This document shows, piece after piece, positions 54,219-64,000 of a stretch of 64,000 bases of DNA; position 1 is the stretch's first letter; each line of letters opens with the position of its first letter. The DNA is taken from the NCBI GenBank assembly GCA_947579605.1, contig OX388320.1:4278001-4342000 (forward strand). The letters are read 5' to 3'. This DNA is from Athripsodes cinereus. Its lineage: Eukaryota; Arthropoda; Insecta; Trichoptera; Leptoceridae. A program made the translations under genes and the position numbers. The notes beneath the pieces were generated by a model, which worked only from the letters and a program-made list of their open reading frames with translations, had not been told where the DNA came from and did not search any database.

Positions 54219-54445
54219 TAAATGTTGCATGATATAGAATAAGAATATTAGGAGAACTAGTTAATGCGAGTGGAGTGTTGTGTAAATTTGTTAAGATGGT
54301 TTGGATATGTTGAGCATAATTATTATGCATGATGAAAGGTTGACGAAGAGGATCTATTTGTCTGAAAAAGGGGATGAGAAAAAGCGCGACGCTTGTGAAC
54401 CACCTACGTGGTTTGATCACGTAGATCAAATTTTCAAAGACGATA
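54219..54445 (+). mobile_element. RTE-A relic, second copy directly after the first
   Basis: AGATGGTTTGGATATGTTGA, GACGAAGAGGATCTATTTGT and GTGGTTTGATCACGTAGATC follow RTE-A in order at lower identity than the neighbour. Confidence 0.65.
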
Positions 54446-54449
54446 TTAG

Positions 54450-55265
54450 ACCTTTTTTTCATATTTGAATCAAAAATCTTCTATGGGTAACATTATTATG
54501 GTATACCTGGAGATAACTCTAATTTTAGCCAAGTAGTCTTGTAAGACAGGGTTAAACATATATTTTTAAATTATAACTGTTAGTATGTATAAGACACAGC
54601 TTGTTTTCATGATCTTAGGTTGTAGTTTTTATTCGTCTGAATACATTTACATTTTTTTTTGCAAGCTTACCTTATTAGTGAGATGTCACTTTGAATACGT
54701 CCTTCAGGAGAAAAATAAAGGAAATAATATTTCTCTCTGGATGCTCTCTCGTGTCTCGTGTTGTTATCCAGCTGACTGTGTTTATGTTATTGACAAAACA
54801 ATCACATAACTTAGTAGTACTAGCAGTAGGCAATATCACGACAAAACACTTCAGACACCTGGAATGAAAGAAATTATATATTTTTAGTCATATTATTATT
54901 ATTTGAGTAAAAATAATAAAAAAAAACATAATTTATTCAATACGGTAGTGGTAGTATAAAGTTTATATATACGCAAAGTTTTTAGTGTGATTCTCGATTA
55001 ACTAAAAGAATGTTTTTATCATTGTTGGTTTTTCATTCCTAGGAGCATTTTCACAATAAGGTACCTAAATACCGGAGAAGTTAGATATTTATATGTATTT
55101 TTCTTAAATTATTCTCTCGTGAATCCGTCCACAGCGGTTCACTTTCCAATAGTTTTTTATCACTGAATTATAATTACTTTCTTATCAACACGGGCTTCTC
55201 CCAACTTTCTTTTGTTCAAATCCTATAAATACTATTTGTCTCTGTATCTTGTTTCACTTTTTTAC
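54450..55265. other. No feature recognised
   Basis: AT-rich sequence. Confidence 0.4.
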
Positions 55266-55270
55266 TAATA

Positions 55271-55414
55271 GACTGATGATGGAGACGAGAGTCTCCGAAT
55301 ACTAGTACGCGAAGTTAATAAAGTCATTTGGAAGTTAACTACATATTGTGTTTTTTTTTCAATTATCTTGAAATGGACTTCCAACAAGTACCTTCGGTCA
55401 ACAACATTAATGTT
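55271..55414 (+). mobile_element. HHP element, right half with hammerhead-like core
   Basis: ACTGATGA, a perfect 6-bp stem GGAGAC/GTCTCC with GAGA loop, then GAATAC (55271-55303): the core has GAAT in place of GAAA. One arm (GAAGTTAATAAAGTCATTTG) follows, then a module at 55373 encoding MDFQQVPSVNNIN. No inverted left arm. It shows the order core, arm, module in a single strand. Confidence 0.65.
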
Positions 55415-55608
55415 TTATTAAACCAACTCTTGTTTAATAATATTATTTTATTTTCCTTGCACTCATAATTTCATCCCTCAATTTAAAGAATATCCAGATC
55501 ACATTTCTTATGTACTCTTTCTACTGTTTCTGTTTTCTATCTTTACATGGTCTTGTATTTGTTAATACTATTATTCTTAATATTTTAAATTATTTATATT
55601 TTTCAAGA

Positions 55609-55788
55609 GTTCGTCGGTAGCCTGGAGGTAGAGTCTCGGCCTTATGAACATGAGGTCCGGGGTTCGATCCCACGTGCCGGCAGACTCCCCTTTCACGACA
55701 CAAGCTTTTAGCTTACTGTGAAAGGTGTATAAGGTTGTATTTGGGTTTATAACAAAACCCAGATATATCTTTTTAAAAAAAAAAAAAA
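55609..55788 (+). mobile_element. SINE-B, full length, young
   Basis: Reference copy. The head GTTCGTCGGTAGCCTGGAGG carries box A, and GGGGTTCGATCCC is box B about 40 nt later. The body is CACGACACAAGCTTTTAGCT, then GGTTGTATTTGGGTTTATAA, CAAAACCCAGATATATCTTT and an A-run. The tRNA-like head with pol III boxes indicates a tRNA-derived SINE; the parent tRNA is not identified. Confidence 0.9.
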
Positions 55789-55789
55789 A

Positions 55790-56780
55790 TTAAACATTAT
55801 TTGCATTTATATTTGACTAGAGCTGTTAAAACATGTAAGTACCACCAAAGAATTGTCTCTGATTGATTTTGTTGTATGTGGTCACATTGTTGTGACATCT
55901 ATATAAACCATTGGAATCTATGAATTTGCTCTCTGTCACTTCGATATTACTTGTGAATAAAGTACGTTATCTCTCCGATTTTAACGTGTTTTTAATCTCA
56001 AATCCCGATCACATTTCCCAAGAACCAAGAGTTGCTTGGCAACAAGAGCGCTGAGTAGAGTATTTTTAGTATATTGCAAGTGCTCAAATTACTCAGATTA
56101 ATAGTAGGTAGATAAATATTAAAAAAAAATATATGACGAGTAACCAATAATTTTTATTATATTATACAGTTTTCGAATTTATTGAATTTTTTCCATACCT
56201 TTTTGAATGAAGATATTAACAATATTACTCAACAGACACCATATCCGCTTTTAGAATGAAACAGGAAAGGCTTCCCGACGCTGGTAAATCAGAAATCTTT
56301 TGATTATGCGAATGATTGAAGTGTTTGTTGAGCAATAATAGTACCAACTTAAACATCCTTCATTCATAGAAGCTACAATATGTCTATGTATATACATTTT
56401 TGCAATTTGGTATGACTAATTCTTGTTACATTAATTAGTACAAAAGCACTTTATGCAATAGAATAATTATATAATATTGCTATCAATTATTATAGTAAGT
56501 AATAGCTGTTAATAAGGTAGGTGCCGATTGCAGTGATAATTTAATGAAACTACCGACAAATGGGTACTCGGTGCCTAAGTGTCGATATGCAGTTAATTAG
56601 CCATCGATATAGCACAGGTAGGTGTAATCGCATATAATGAATGTGTCTGTATTTATAGGTTTAAATCTGTATGGTGTATATTGGTTTTAACGGAAGTTTT
56701 TTCATACTTATTTATTTTCCAGTAATGTTCATTACTACAAAAATCTACTACAAAACTTCTCTCTATTTCAAATCAAAATA
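55790..56780. other. No feature recognised
   Basis: AT-rich sequence without recognisable repeat families. Confidence 0.4.
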
Positions 56781-56785
56781 TATAC

Positions 56786-57136
56786 TATACTATACCCTCA
56801 CGCCGTGTCCCAAGTGGGGTAGGCAGAGAGAATGGAACGCCAAACAGATCTATCTTTACACACTTCCTTCGCTTCCTCCACATTCATACAGTTTCTCATA
56901 CACGCATGTCAGTTTCTCTTACTCAACACGCGGCCGTTCTTGAGATTTTGATCCACGTGATCAAACCACGTGGTTTTCGGACGCCCGCGCTTCCTCCCAC
57001 CCTTTCTTTCAGACAAGTATATCCTCTTTGTCATTCTTACCTCGTTCATTCGTTCAACATGTCCAAACTACCGTAGTTTATTCACGCGCATTCTGTCACA
57101 ACTCTCATTCTTCTAATATCCTCAGTCTTCATTCTA
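56786..57136 (-). mobile_element. RTE-A relic, 3' part (split by LINE)
   Basis: The minus strand encodes RMTKRIYLSERKGGRKRGRP-like sequence, WFDHVDQNLKNGRVLSKRN, and WRSILSAYPTWDTA, stop, then GGGTATAGTATAG. Its upstream half lies at 60204-60267, beyond the inserted LINE. Confidence 0.85.
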
Positions 57137-60100
57137 TTTATTTATTTATTTATTTATTTTATTCTTTACTGTACATTGGTTACAATATTACATAGTGAAA
57201 TAGTGGCATAAAAATAACAATTATAAATTCAATGTACAGAGGGCGAGTTTATCGCTAAAATGCGATGTCTTCCAACTAACCCGGTAACTAAAACTAAACA
57301 AAATTAAAAAAAAAAAAAAAAAACACATGCATACATATATACACCCTTACATATCAACAGTCATAAAAGAAATAAAAATACAAAACAAAGTAAACAAAAG
57401 AAAAGAAAAAGAACACATGCAAGCAACAATGCACTTACGGACACATAATAATAAAAGTATAACATATTAAATTGCAGCGTGCACATGCATAGGGAAAGGG
57501 AATAGGATTTAGGAGTCAGATGCTAAATTCAATGAGAGAAAATGATTTTTGACAGCTTGTCTGAAAGAATTAAAGGTTGTTATCATCCTGATTTTCGAAA
57601 GAAGATTGTTCCAACTGCGAGCACCATGAACAAGGAATGAGTTAGATAAAAAGCTTGTACTGTGTGCTGGTATAGCTAGAAGACGCTCTCTGTTAGATCG
57701 CAAGGGTAAACCATGACTCGCTAGATACTCGAATTTGACTTTAAGATAGTAAGGGGAGGACGCTAAAAATAAAGCTTTAAAAACTAGACATAAAATGTGT
57801 AGATCACGTCTTTGACGTATGGTGGTCCACTTCAGCTGGTTTCTGTACGAGGTTATGTGATCAGTTTTTTTGAGGTTAAAAATATAACGGATACCTGCGT
57901 TTTGAAGTCTCTCAACTTTAGTCAAGAGAACCTCATTAAGATCAATATAAGCAATGTCTGCATAGTCAAGGATCGGTATTAATAAGGATTGAACGAGTAG
58001 GATCTTAGTCTTCACTGGCAAGAATCTTTGCAGTCTTTTGAGATTATGTAACGAATAAAAGATTTTTTTTCGAATAGAATTTATATGCTGTTGCCAAGAC
58101 AGTCTCTGGTCAATAATCAGACCAAGATTCCTAACCGTTTTTGAATATGGAACTGTATCGTGATTCATTTGCGTGGGAGGTATCCTTATATTGTTAAGTC
58201 TACCAATTAAATGGTGGCTCCCTATAAGTATTGACTGTGATTTGGATGGGTTAAGAATGAGTCCATTGCTGGAAGCCCAATCAGAAATTTGCTTTAGGCA
58301 TTGTGATTTACAGTCAATTGCAGTTGCAAGGTCATCTAACTTAAAGTGAGTATAAACCTGCAAATCATCCGCGTATAGATGATATTGACATGAAATATGT
58401 CGCGCAATTGGATTAATAAAAATCGAGAATAGAAGGGGAGAGAGGATTCCGCCTTGCGGTACCCCTGCCCTTAATTCCACCCACTCAGAACTAACACCAC
58501 TCTGCAATCGAACGCACTGTGCACGACCCCTGAGATACGACTCAAACCATGCAGCACAAGATGGAGATATATTGAGTTGATTGAGTGTAGCCAAGAGTAG
58601 ATCAAAATCTACAGAGTTGAATGCACTACTAAAATCCAACAACGTTAAATGTGTCAGCAACCCTCTGTCCATAGCAACTCTAACGTCATCTGTGATCTTA
58701 ACCAGAGCAGTTACTGTGCTGTGCCCTTCACGGAATCCCGATTGGAAATTATTATGAAAACCATTTTCTGTGAGATATTGGTTGAAGTGTAAATACGCAA
58801 GTTTTTCTATTACCTTAGAAAAAAAAGGAAGTATGGAAATGGGGCGAAAGTCCTGGGGACCCGCGACAGTGCTTTTTTTTGGGAGTGGAATGATAAAAGC
58901 TCTCTTCCATTTTCCTGGAAATGAGCCACTTTCGAATGAGCAATTAATGATGTGAGTGAGATAAGGAAGAATAGTATGTAGAAAGTGTGACACAAATGTT
59001 ATACTTATATCATCACTTCCCGAAGCTTTGGATTTGATAGAGGTAATGCAGCGTTTAACCTCTAAATCTGACACGACAGGGAAATCAAAACTAGGTCCAG
59101 ATATACGTGAGTGAGTGTTTAATCCTTGTAAGGTGTTTAACTTGGTAGCATCATCTAGAATGGTGGGAGGTGAGGCAAAATGTGCATTGAGTACGTTCGG
59201 ATCTAAAGTAGGGTCACCACACGTCATCCCATGTTTAGGGAGTACCAGCGAGTCAAGTCGTTTCCATGCTTGTGTTTGGGAGCAATTTTTGAATAAGTCC
59301 TGAGTATAAGATATTTTAGCGTTTCGACATCTCTTGGCACACAACCTACGAAGACTTATGAAATTTACCCAATTTACTGCAGTTGGAGATAGTTTGTGCT
59401 TGATACGCGCCCTGTCTCTTTGCCTCATCAGCTTACGGATGTCATCGGTCATCCATTGGTTGTTTGGATTCTTTATTTTAACTTTTCTAAGCGGAGCATG
59501 TCTCTCAAGAAGATGACATATGTTACAATTTAGAATCTCTACCTTTTCATCAATGGACTCGGCAAGCATAATGCCATCCCAGTCAAGAGACTCGGCATCG
59601 GAGACAAGAGCAGCAGTATCAACACGACGAAAGTTGCGAACCATAGATATTTTAGGTTTTGGCTTCGGTACTCTGAGCGAATATACCAAGAAGAGTAGGT
59701 CATGATGCGAGAAACCAGAAGCAGACAATTGACCATGTGACCTCACCATGCTCGTTTGAGAAACTATAATATTATCAATGAGAGATTGTGAATTTTGAAG
59801 AACGTGTGTGGGTTGCAGAGGAAGGATGTTTAGACAAGCAGAAGAAGTTATTTGTAAAAGTCTTGTTGATCGCGTATCGTGTTTTAAAAGACATGTATTG
59901 AAATCACCCATAATGATAACATTGTGATGATTAGAAGACAGATTCTCCAATAAAGTTTCCAAGTGGTCGAAGTAGTTAGATGTGGGAGGACAATAAATGA
60001 CACCAAGAAGAACAGAAGAGTGTAATAAACTCACCTTAACAAACAAGTACTCAGGATAACCAACAGAATGATTAGAAGAAGAATGTTCGATAATCTCATA

Positions 60101-60205
60101 GGATAGATCATCACGAAGATATTTACACACTCCACCTCCGCGTCGCTCCAGACGGTCATTCCGAATCAATTTAAATCCGGATAATTGAAACAACGAAGCG
60201 TCTAT
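57137..60205 (-). mobile_element. Non-LTR retrotransposon (CR1/Jockey group), 5' truncated
   Basis: It runs on the minus strand from the endonuclease coding region (60205) to a 3' UTR of about 370 bp ending AATATTGTAACCAATGTACA, GTAAAGAATAAA and (AAAT)n at 57137-57160. The 3' UTR holds the hairpin GACATCGCATTTTAGCGATA (about 57257-57275). Both flanks are RTE-A: GCGATAG before and AGAATGAAGA after, so the site was a GATAGARTGAAG. At most a 3-4 bp target duplication is visible, as in CR1-type elements. The start of the endonuclease and any ORF1 are missing. Confidence 0.9.
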
Positions 60206-60223
60206 CGCGCAGCGTTTTACCAA
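57509..60223 (-). CDS. Endonuclease/reverse transcriptase polyprotein, N-truncated
   Basis: The uninterrupted 904-codon frame encodes the machinery that nicks target DNA and copies the element's RNA onto it. Residues 1-8 come from the RTE-A flank, so the start shown (TTG) is not natural. Residues 9-180 are the later part of an AP-type endonuclease: RRGGGV (28-32), GDFN (106-109), SLIDNI (147-152) and SHHDL (172-176). The reverse transcriptase spans about 385-700: RPISILP (460-466), SGFREGHST (495-503), LLDFSSAF (528-535), GVPQG (587-591) and YADD (617-620). Catalytic aspartates 530, 619 and 620 are present. A basic, Leu-rich C-terminal region follows. The absence of stops points to a recent insertion. 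CR1/Jockey group is likely; the exact clade is not certain. Confidence 0.9.
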   Translation of the reverse strand: MVKRCAIDASLFQLSGFKLIRNDRLERRGGGVCKYLRDDLSYEIIEHSSSNHSVGYPEYLFVKVSLLHSSVLLGVIYCPPTSNYFDHLETLLENLSSNHHNVIIMGDFNTCLLKHDTRSTRLLQITSSACLNILPLQPTHVLQNSQSLIDNIIVSQTSMVRSHGQLSASGFSHHDLLFLVYSLRVPKPKPKISMVRNFRRVDTAALVSDAESLDWDGIMLAESIDEKVEILNCNICHLLERHAPLRKVKIKNPNNQWMTDDIRKLMRQRDRARIKHKLSPTAVNWVNFISLRRLCAKRCRNAKISYTQDLFKNCSQTQAWKRLDSLVLPKHGMTCGDPTLDPNVLNAHFASPPTILDDATKLNTLQGLNTHSRISGPSFDFPVVSDLEVKRCITSIKSKASGSDDISITFVSHFLHTILPYLTHIINCSFESGSFPGKWKRAFIIPLPKKSTVAGPQDFRPISILPFFSKVIEKLAYLHFNQYLTENGFHNNFQSGFREGHSTVTALVKITDDVRVAMDRGLLTHLTLLDFSSAFNSVDFDLLLATLNQLNISPSCAAWFESYLRGRAQCVRLQSGVSSEWVELRAGVPQGGILSPLLFSIFINPIARHISCQYHLYADDLQVYTHFKLDDLATAIDCKSQCLKQISDWASSNGLILNPSKSQSILIGSHHLIGRLNNIRIPPTQMNHDTVPYSKTVRNLGLIIDQRLSWQQHINSIRKKIFYSLHNLKRLQRFLPVKTKILLVQSLLIPILDYADIAYIDLNEVLLTKVERLQNAGIRYIFNLKKTDHITSYRNQLKWTTIRQRRDLHILCLVFKALFLASSPYYLKVKFEYLASHGLPLRSNRERLLAIPAHSTSFLSNSFLVHGARSWNNLLSKIRMITTFNSFRQAVKNHFLSLNLASDS

Positions 60224-60267
60224 CCATCCTTCTCAACGATCGCATCTCCACTGCATTTATTCCACTA
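60204..60267 (-). mobile_element. RTE-A relic, 5' part (split by LINE)
   Basis: The minus strand reads GAATAAATGCAGTGGAGATG, CGATCGTTGAGAAGGATGG and TAAAACGCTGCGCGATAG, identical in order to 21985-22040. It continues at 57136 on the far side of the LINE. Confidence 0.85.
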
Positions 60268-60269
60268 TG

Positions 60270-61630
60270 CATGTACCTATGTCAAAATATATATGTTCCA
60301 AAAACAGTGGACTTAGCTGCCTCGCTAGACTTAAGTCTGTTCTGAGGCAGTATAAGTAAGTGAATGATTGTATAAATAATTATGTGTATAATCCAGAAAA
60401 GACAAACTTCTTACTTATTCTAGACTATATACAAAAAAAAACCCTGTCGCTGAAAATAAAAAGACACCAAAGAAGTCCTGTAATAAAGAAATGGTTAGAA
60501 AATTTTCACATATTTTTGTATCACCTTCACCATTATTTTTCCGTTCAAAGATGGGAATAAGTTTTACTCTTATATAAGGTATGTTTGTTACACCTATCAC
60601 TTTTATTTTTATATCCTTAGATATTCCAATACAATTGTTTCATAATATTATCTTTTGTAAGGGAACAAATTTCTATGGATATGCAGGTTCTCAAAACGCG
60701 AGTTTCATATCTTTGAAGTTACTTTATCCATGATCCATAAAATGTAGATCTACGGCTATAGGTCTTTTTTTCATTAACTTTAAAGAAAATTATTTTTAAA
60801 AAATGGCGCCGTAATAATTGTCTTTGTCAATTTGTAATACTAATTCATACCTTTTTATAGTCGTGTTCGAGTGTTAAACATTTTTGTTAGGTATCTAATA
60901 CAACAAAATAACTGAATATTGAGTGGAAAGCTTTGCATTTCTTTTACCTATTTGGTATATGTACTTATTTCAACCATTTAATAGAAAGAATTATCTACAT
61001 GTCAGGAATTTTTTTTTGTAAAAAGCTTATCTACCCAAAAACTTTTGTAAATTGAGCCTAATTAGTAATGGTCAAAAATAAGTAACGGTTAAAAATAAGC
61101 ATACAATAATTACATAAAAAAAAAACATTTTAACACAAGTATGTTCGATTTAATGATATGAAATATATCAATTTGATAATAGCCTGAGCTAAGTCAGGTT
61201 TAGATACTAATTAACCGACTAAAAATATTATATTACATTGCAAAATTATTATTTTAAACTAATTAATATAGATTGATTAGTCAATATTAGTAAATACCTA
61301 ATAACAACTAATGCAATAAATTGGCATTTCTATCATTCATTACTAAATGTGAATGAACTTTTATTTCAACACTGTTTTACAACTGTTTCTAATCTCGTAT
61401 TTTATATCTAATAAATAACTATTTTGTTTATGAGTAATGTTTTATAGATTCTTTGATATTTTATTACACGTAACTAGCACTGATTTATAGATGTGACTTA
61501 TAAAATAACGTTTATTTACGTTTATTATTTGATTTGCAATACTGGCGCTGGTAAGTAGATGTATCTTTGTTGGGTAGGCAAAATATTATTTTATTATGTG
61601 AATGCTAACCCGTGCCACTTTTATAATACA
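60270..61630. other. No feature recognised
   Basis: AT-rich sequence. No repeats of the window's families or convincing frames. Confidence 0.4.
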
Positions 61631-61634
61631 CAAA

Positions 61635-61875
61635 TGAGGCATTCGAAGCAAAAGTGAACCAACACACATGATGACTAATATTAAGATAACTATCAAAATT
61701 TATGAAAAACTTCTGATTTTTCGATTCAAAATTGGATTTAACTCCATGCGACAAAAAAGTTATATCAAGCTTAGTTCACTCTTGAATTTAAAAATGCAAG
61801 ATTTAAATGAATTGTCATAGTCAACTCAATGTTGGTCATCATGTAGATTAGTCCATTTTTGCTTTGAATGCCTCT
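61635..61875. mobile_element. MITE with GAGGCATTCGAAGC ends
   Basis: GAGGCATTCGAAGCAAAAGTG at the left and the complement of GAGGCATTCAAAGCAAAAAT at the right are inverted repeats extending about 50 bp inward (CACATGATGACTAA and its complement). A short GAGGCATTCGTGGC scrap at 16.18 kb may be related. Confidence 0.65.
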
Positions 61876-62043
61876 AATATAAATAGAGAAATTTGTTTGG
61901 TCACAATATACTACAATATAAAAAATAATTTATTAGCAATTTTATGTAGAATAAGAAAGCAAATCTTCGTGGACTCTTTTCTATATGTCTTGAAGTGTCA
62001 TGTAAAAGGCAAGCACTCATAAAACATAGAGAATAAAATAATA

Positions 62044-62170
62044 TGTTATATTCTCGGCCTCATGCCAATTCGATCCCAGGTGCCAACAAACTCCCCTTTC
62101 ACAACACAAACTTTTGGCTTACTATAAAAGGTGTACAAAATTGTGTTTGCGTTTATTACAAAAATGAACG
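62044..62170 (+). mobile_element. SINE-B, decayed
   Basis: TTCTCGGCCTCATGCCAATT, CGATCCCAGGTGCC and AACTCCCCTTTCACAACACA are collinear with SINE-B. Box A and the tail are degraded. Confidence 0.65.
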
Positions 62171-62610
62171 GAAGACCTCATTTTACCGATAACTCATCAG
62201 ATTGGGATACTTAGCTTCTTTTTTCCATTTAACATTTTTGTATCGTGATGTAATAAAAAAGCAATGTATTACTGCACATTACTATGTATAAATAAATTAA
62301 TGATTTTTTTAAACAAAAACATAGATTTCCGTATGGAAAGAGATAGCTGTGAATCAATGAAATATTTACAATTTTCTTTAACTCAAAAGAGAAGACTTGT
62401 ATAGATGGTATCACTTTTCTTCCCTTTTCTATTATAAAGGAGTCATCCCTACTTCGTGTGATAAAAAATTGTCTTCAGTCCGCAGCCTACTATAAAAATC
62501 TTTTCAAGATTGGTGGCATTGGATTTACGAATATCAGCTTCTAAAACTTTAAAGACGGGGTTCCAAGTTGGCGTGACTAAAAAATGGGGATTCGGATATT
62601 CGATAATAGT

Positions 62611-62715
62611 ACCAGATACTTAATGATTCGAGTAAATATTATATAAGAAAACTGAGGAGTTTTTGAAATATTTCAAATTCCTATACCTTTTTGAAAATTC
62701 AGCGACGGTGGGGTA
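62611..62715 (+). repeat. Single diverged copy of half the 201-bp unit
   Basis: ATACTTAATGATTCGAGTAA and GAAAATTCAGCGACGGTGGG match the second half of the unit at 45591-46193 at about 85-90%. This shows that the unit derives from a dispersed repeat. Confidence 0.75.
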
Positions 62716-62719
62716 GAAA

Positions 62720-63665
62720 TGCAGGGGGTCCACCGGAACCAGCAAAAGTTTGAAAGTCGTCTATTAGAAAAAAAGTTTGGGAACCTCCGGTTTAGATTGA
62801 TAAATAAATTTAATAAATCTCACTTAAAATATTTTTTCAGCATAAGTACCTAAATCACGCGGAAATCGATTCTACGATATCGTTCTAGCAACTCATAAGG
62901 AACAATTAAATGATTGAGTTATGGATGTATTGTGTTTTATAGATGATTTTGTCGACAGTATGTATAACCTTTAATAAATTAAATTATTTATTGTCTTTGT
63001 CTGTCAAAAGTACCTACTTTAATATTTCACATAGTCATTCTCATGTCAATGCACGTGTTTCGTGTAGACCATTGTTTATATATTATCAATACCAGCAAGA
63101 ACAATGATAAATACAAGTTATGTAGTGCGTTTCTAAAAGACATTGTTATAAATTATTTTGTTTCTAGATTTATAATCTCGTAGCTTTGCGTGAAGATCTA
63201 TTGAAAAAGCTTTTCAAATTTACGCAACTTTTTCCCTGAAAGTTTTACTTAATGGCACCAATATTTATAATTATTCCAAAAATTGTCATCTATGCACCTA
63301 ATACGAGTACTATAATAACATAAATGGAAATGCTAATACTAAAGTTTTGGTAATATTTTGAGTACTTCGTTTCCCAAATTATGGAACGCACTCTCCTTTT
63401 TTGTGTACAGATCCAGATACGACACCAAATACCCTCAAAAAAGCAACATGCTTGTGAAAGATGTAAAGGAGGATTTGAACAACGAATATCTTTATCATTA
63501 AAACGGAGAGTGTTTAGAGCGCCATCTTTGTGCCATAGCACCTCGAGGACGCTACACATGATATTGTTTTATCTTCAACAAAGTTGTCTGTGTCAAGGAT
63601 TTATAATTAAATACAAAAATATTATAACAGTATTGAAAGTCTAAAACATTTTCATCAGAAAATAC
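62720..63665. other. No feature recognised
   Basis: A GTTTGGGAACCTCCGG at about 62780 with GGGGGTCCACCGG at 62726 could be ends of a tiny hAT-like fragment. The rest is AT-rich. Confidence 0.3.
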
Positions 63666-63667
63666 AC

Positions 63668-64000
63668 ATTATTTATTTATTTATTTATTTATTTACATAA
63701 TAAACGGCTGTATCAGCCTTTACAAACAATACAAATAAAAAGAAACAGTCAAGAGAAATAATGCATAAAGAGAAAAACAATAGGTATACAAAAAGTAAAA
63801 AAAGAAATAACATATGTACTACCAATCAATTTCTAATAGGTAAGTACTGGTATAAGCAATCAGATAAAAATAATATAAACACTAATACAAGTAATACAAC
63901 ACTAATTATTTAATAAATACTGATACAACACTAGTATTATTTAACATACTTATAAATAAAATAGTAAGATGTGTTTCAATGATTTATTTTACTATCCTGG
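63668..64000 (-). mobile_element. LINE 3' end running off the window
   Basis: On the minus strand ATTGTTTGTAAAGGCTGATA, CAGCCGTTTATTATG and (TAAA)n at 63671-63697 look like a LINE 3' UTR and tail. The body lies beyond 64000, so this is tentative. Confidence 0.4.

Overview
The window is AT-rich eukaryotic DNA, most likely from an insect and probably a moth or butterfly (Lepidoptera). The reasons are scattered TAGGTACCTAC-type strings, dense short interspersed elements with tRNA-like heads, RTE, Dong/R4 and CR1/Jockey-type LINE relics, and many palindromic MITEs. The order-level assignment is inference. I found no convincing host gene. The only long open frame (57.5-60.2 kb, minus strand) is the endonuclease/reverse transcriptase polyprotein of a non-LTR retrotransposon. 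One possible first exon of a host gene (about 15.05-15.21 kb) is listed at low confidence.

Family names used below are mine. RTE-A is a LINE whose protein ends in AYPTWDTA. SINE-A is about 250 bp with a (TAG)n end. SINE-B and SINE-C have tRNA-like heads. LINE-D has a GVGRRQMSWLRN motif near its C-terminus. LINE-F ends in GKRPR...RAKWR. HHP is a short family built from a hairpin, sometimes a hammerhead-ribozyme-like core, and a conserved terminal module of about 36 bp.

Layout. 0-6.2 kb: an inverted duplication of LINE-D, a three-level nest (MITE inside a TTAA MITE inside SINE-A), other MITEs and SINEs. 6.4-16 kb: SINEs, two hAT-type MITEs, and a 101-bp tandem array made from the coding end of LINE-F. 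16-31 kb: LINE-D, RTE-A and RTE-like relics, hammerhead-like cores, and HHP copies at 21.7, 27.3 and 27.7 kb. 32-36 kb: a hAT-like MITE containing a SINE that contains another MITE, then an HHP copy whose loop holds a 595-bp MITE. 39-45 kb: a Dong/R4-like LINE set in the (TAA)n tail of another LINE, and a LINE copy with the 5'-inversion expected of twin priming. 45-46 kb: an HHP copy and a 201-bp triplication. 48-57 kb: more RTE-A, SINE and HHP copies, and an uninterrupted paralogue of the TTAA MITE. 57-60 kb: a 5'-truncated but otherwise intact LINE inserted in an RTE-A relic. 60-64 kb: mostly featureless, with one MITE and a LINE end.

The elements interact. SINE-A ends in the same sequence as RTE-A and was probably mobilised by it. 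Dong-like elements use the TAA tails left by other LINEs as landing sites. HHP copies look like solo terminal repeats of a Penelope-like, hammerhead-bearing retroelement. At least six of them carry recognisable 8-12 bp target-site duplications. The HHP family is the best candidate for something not routinely annotated.
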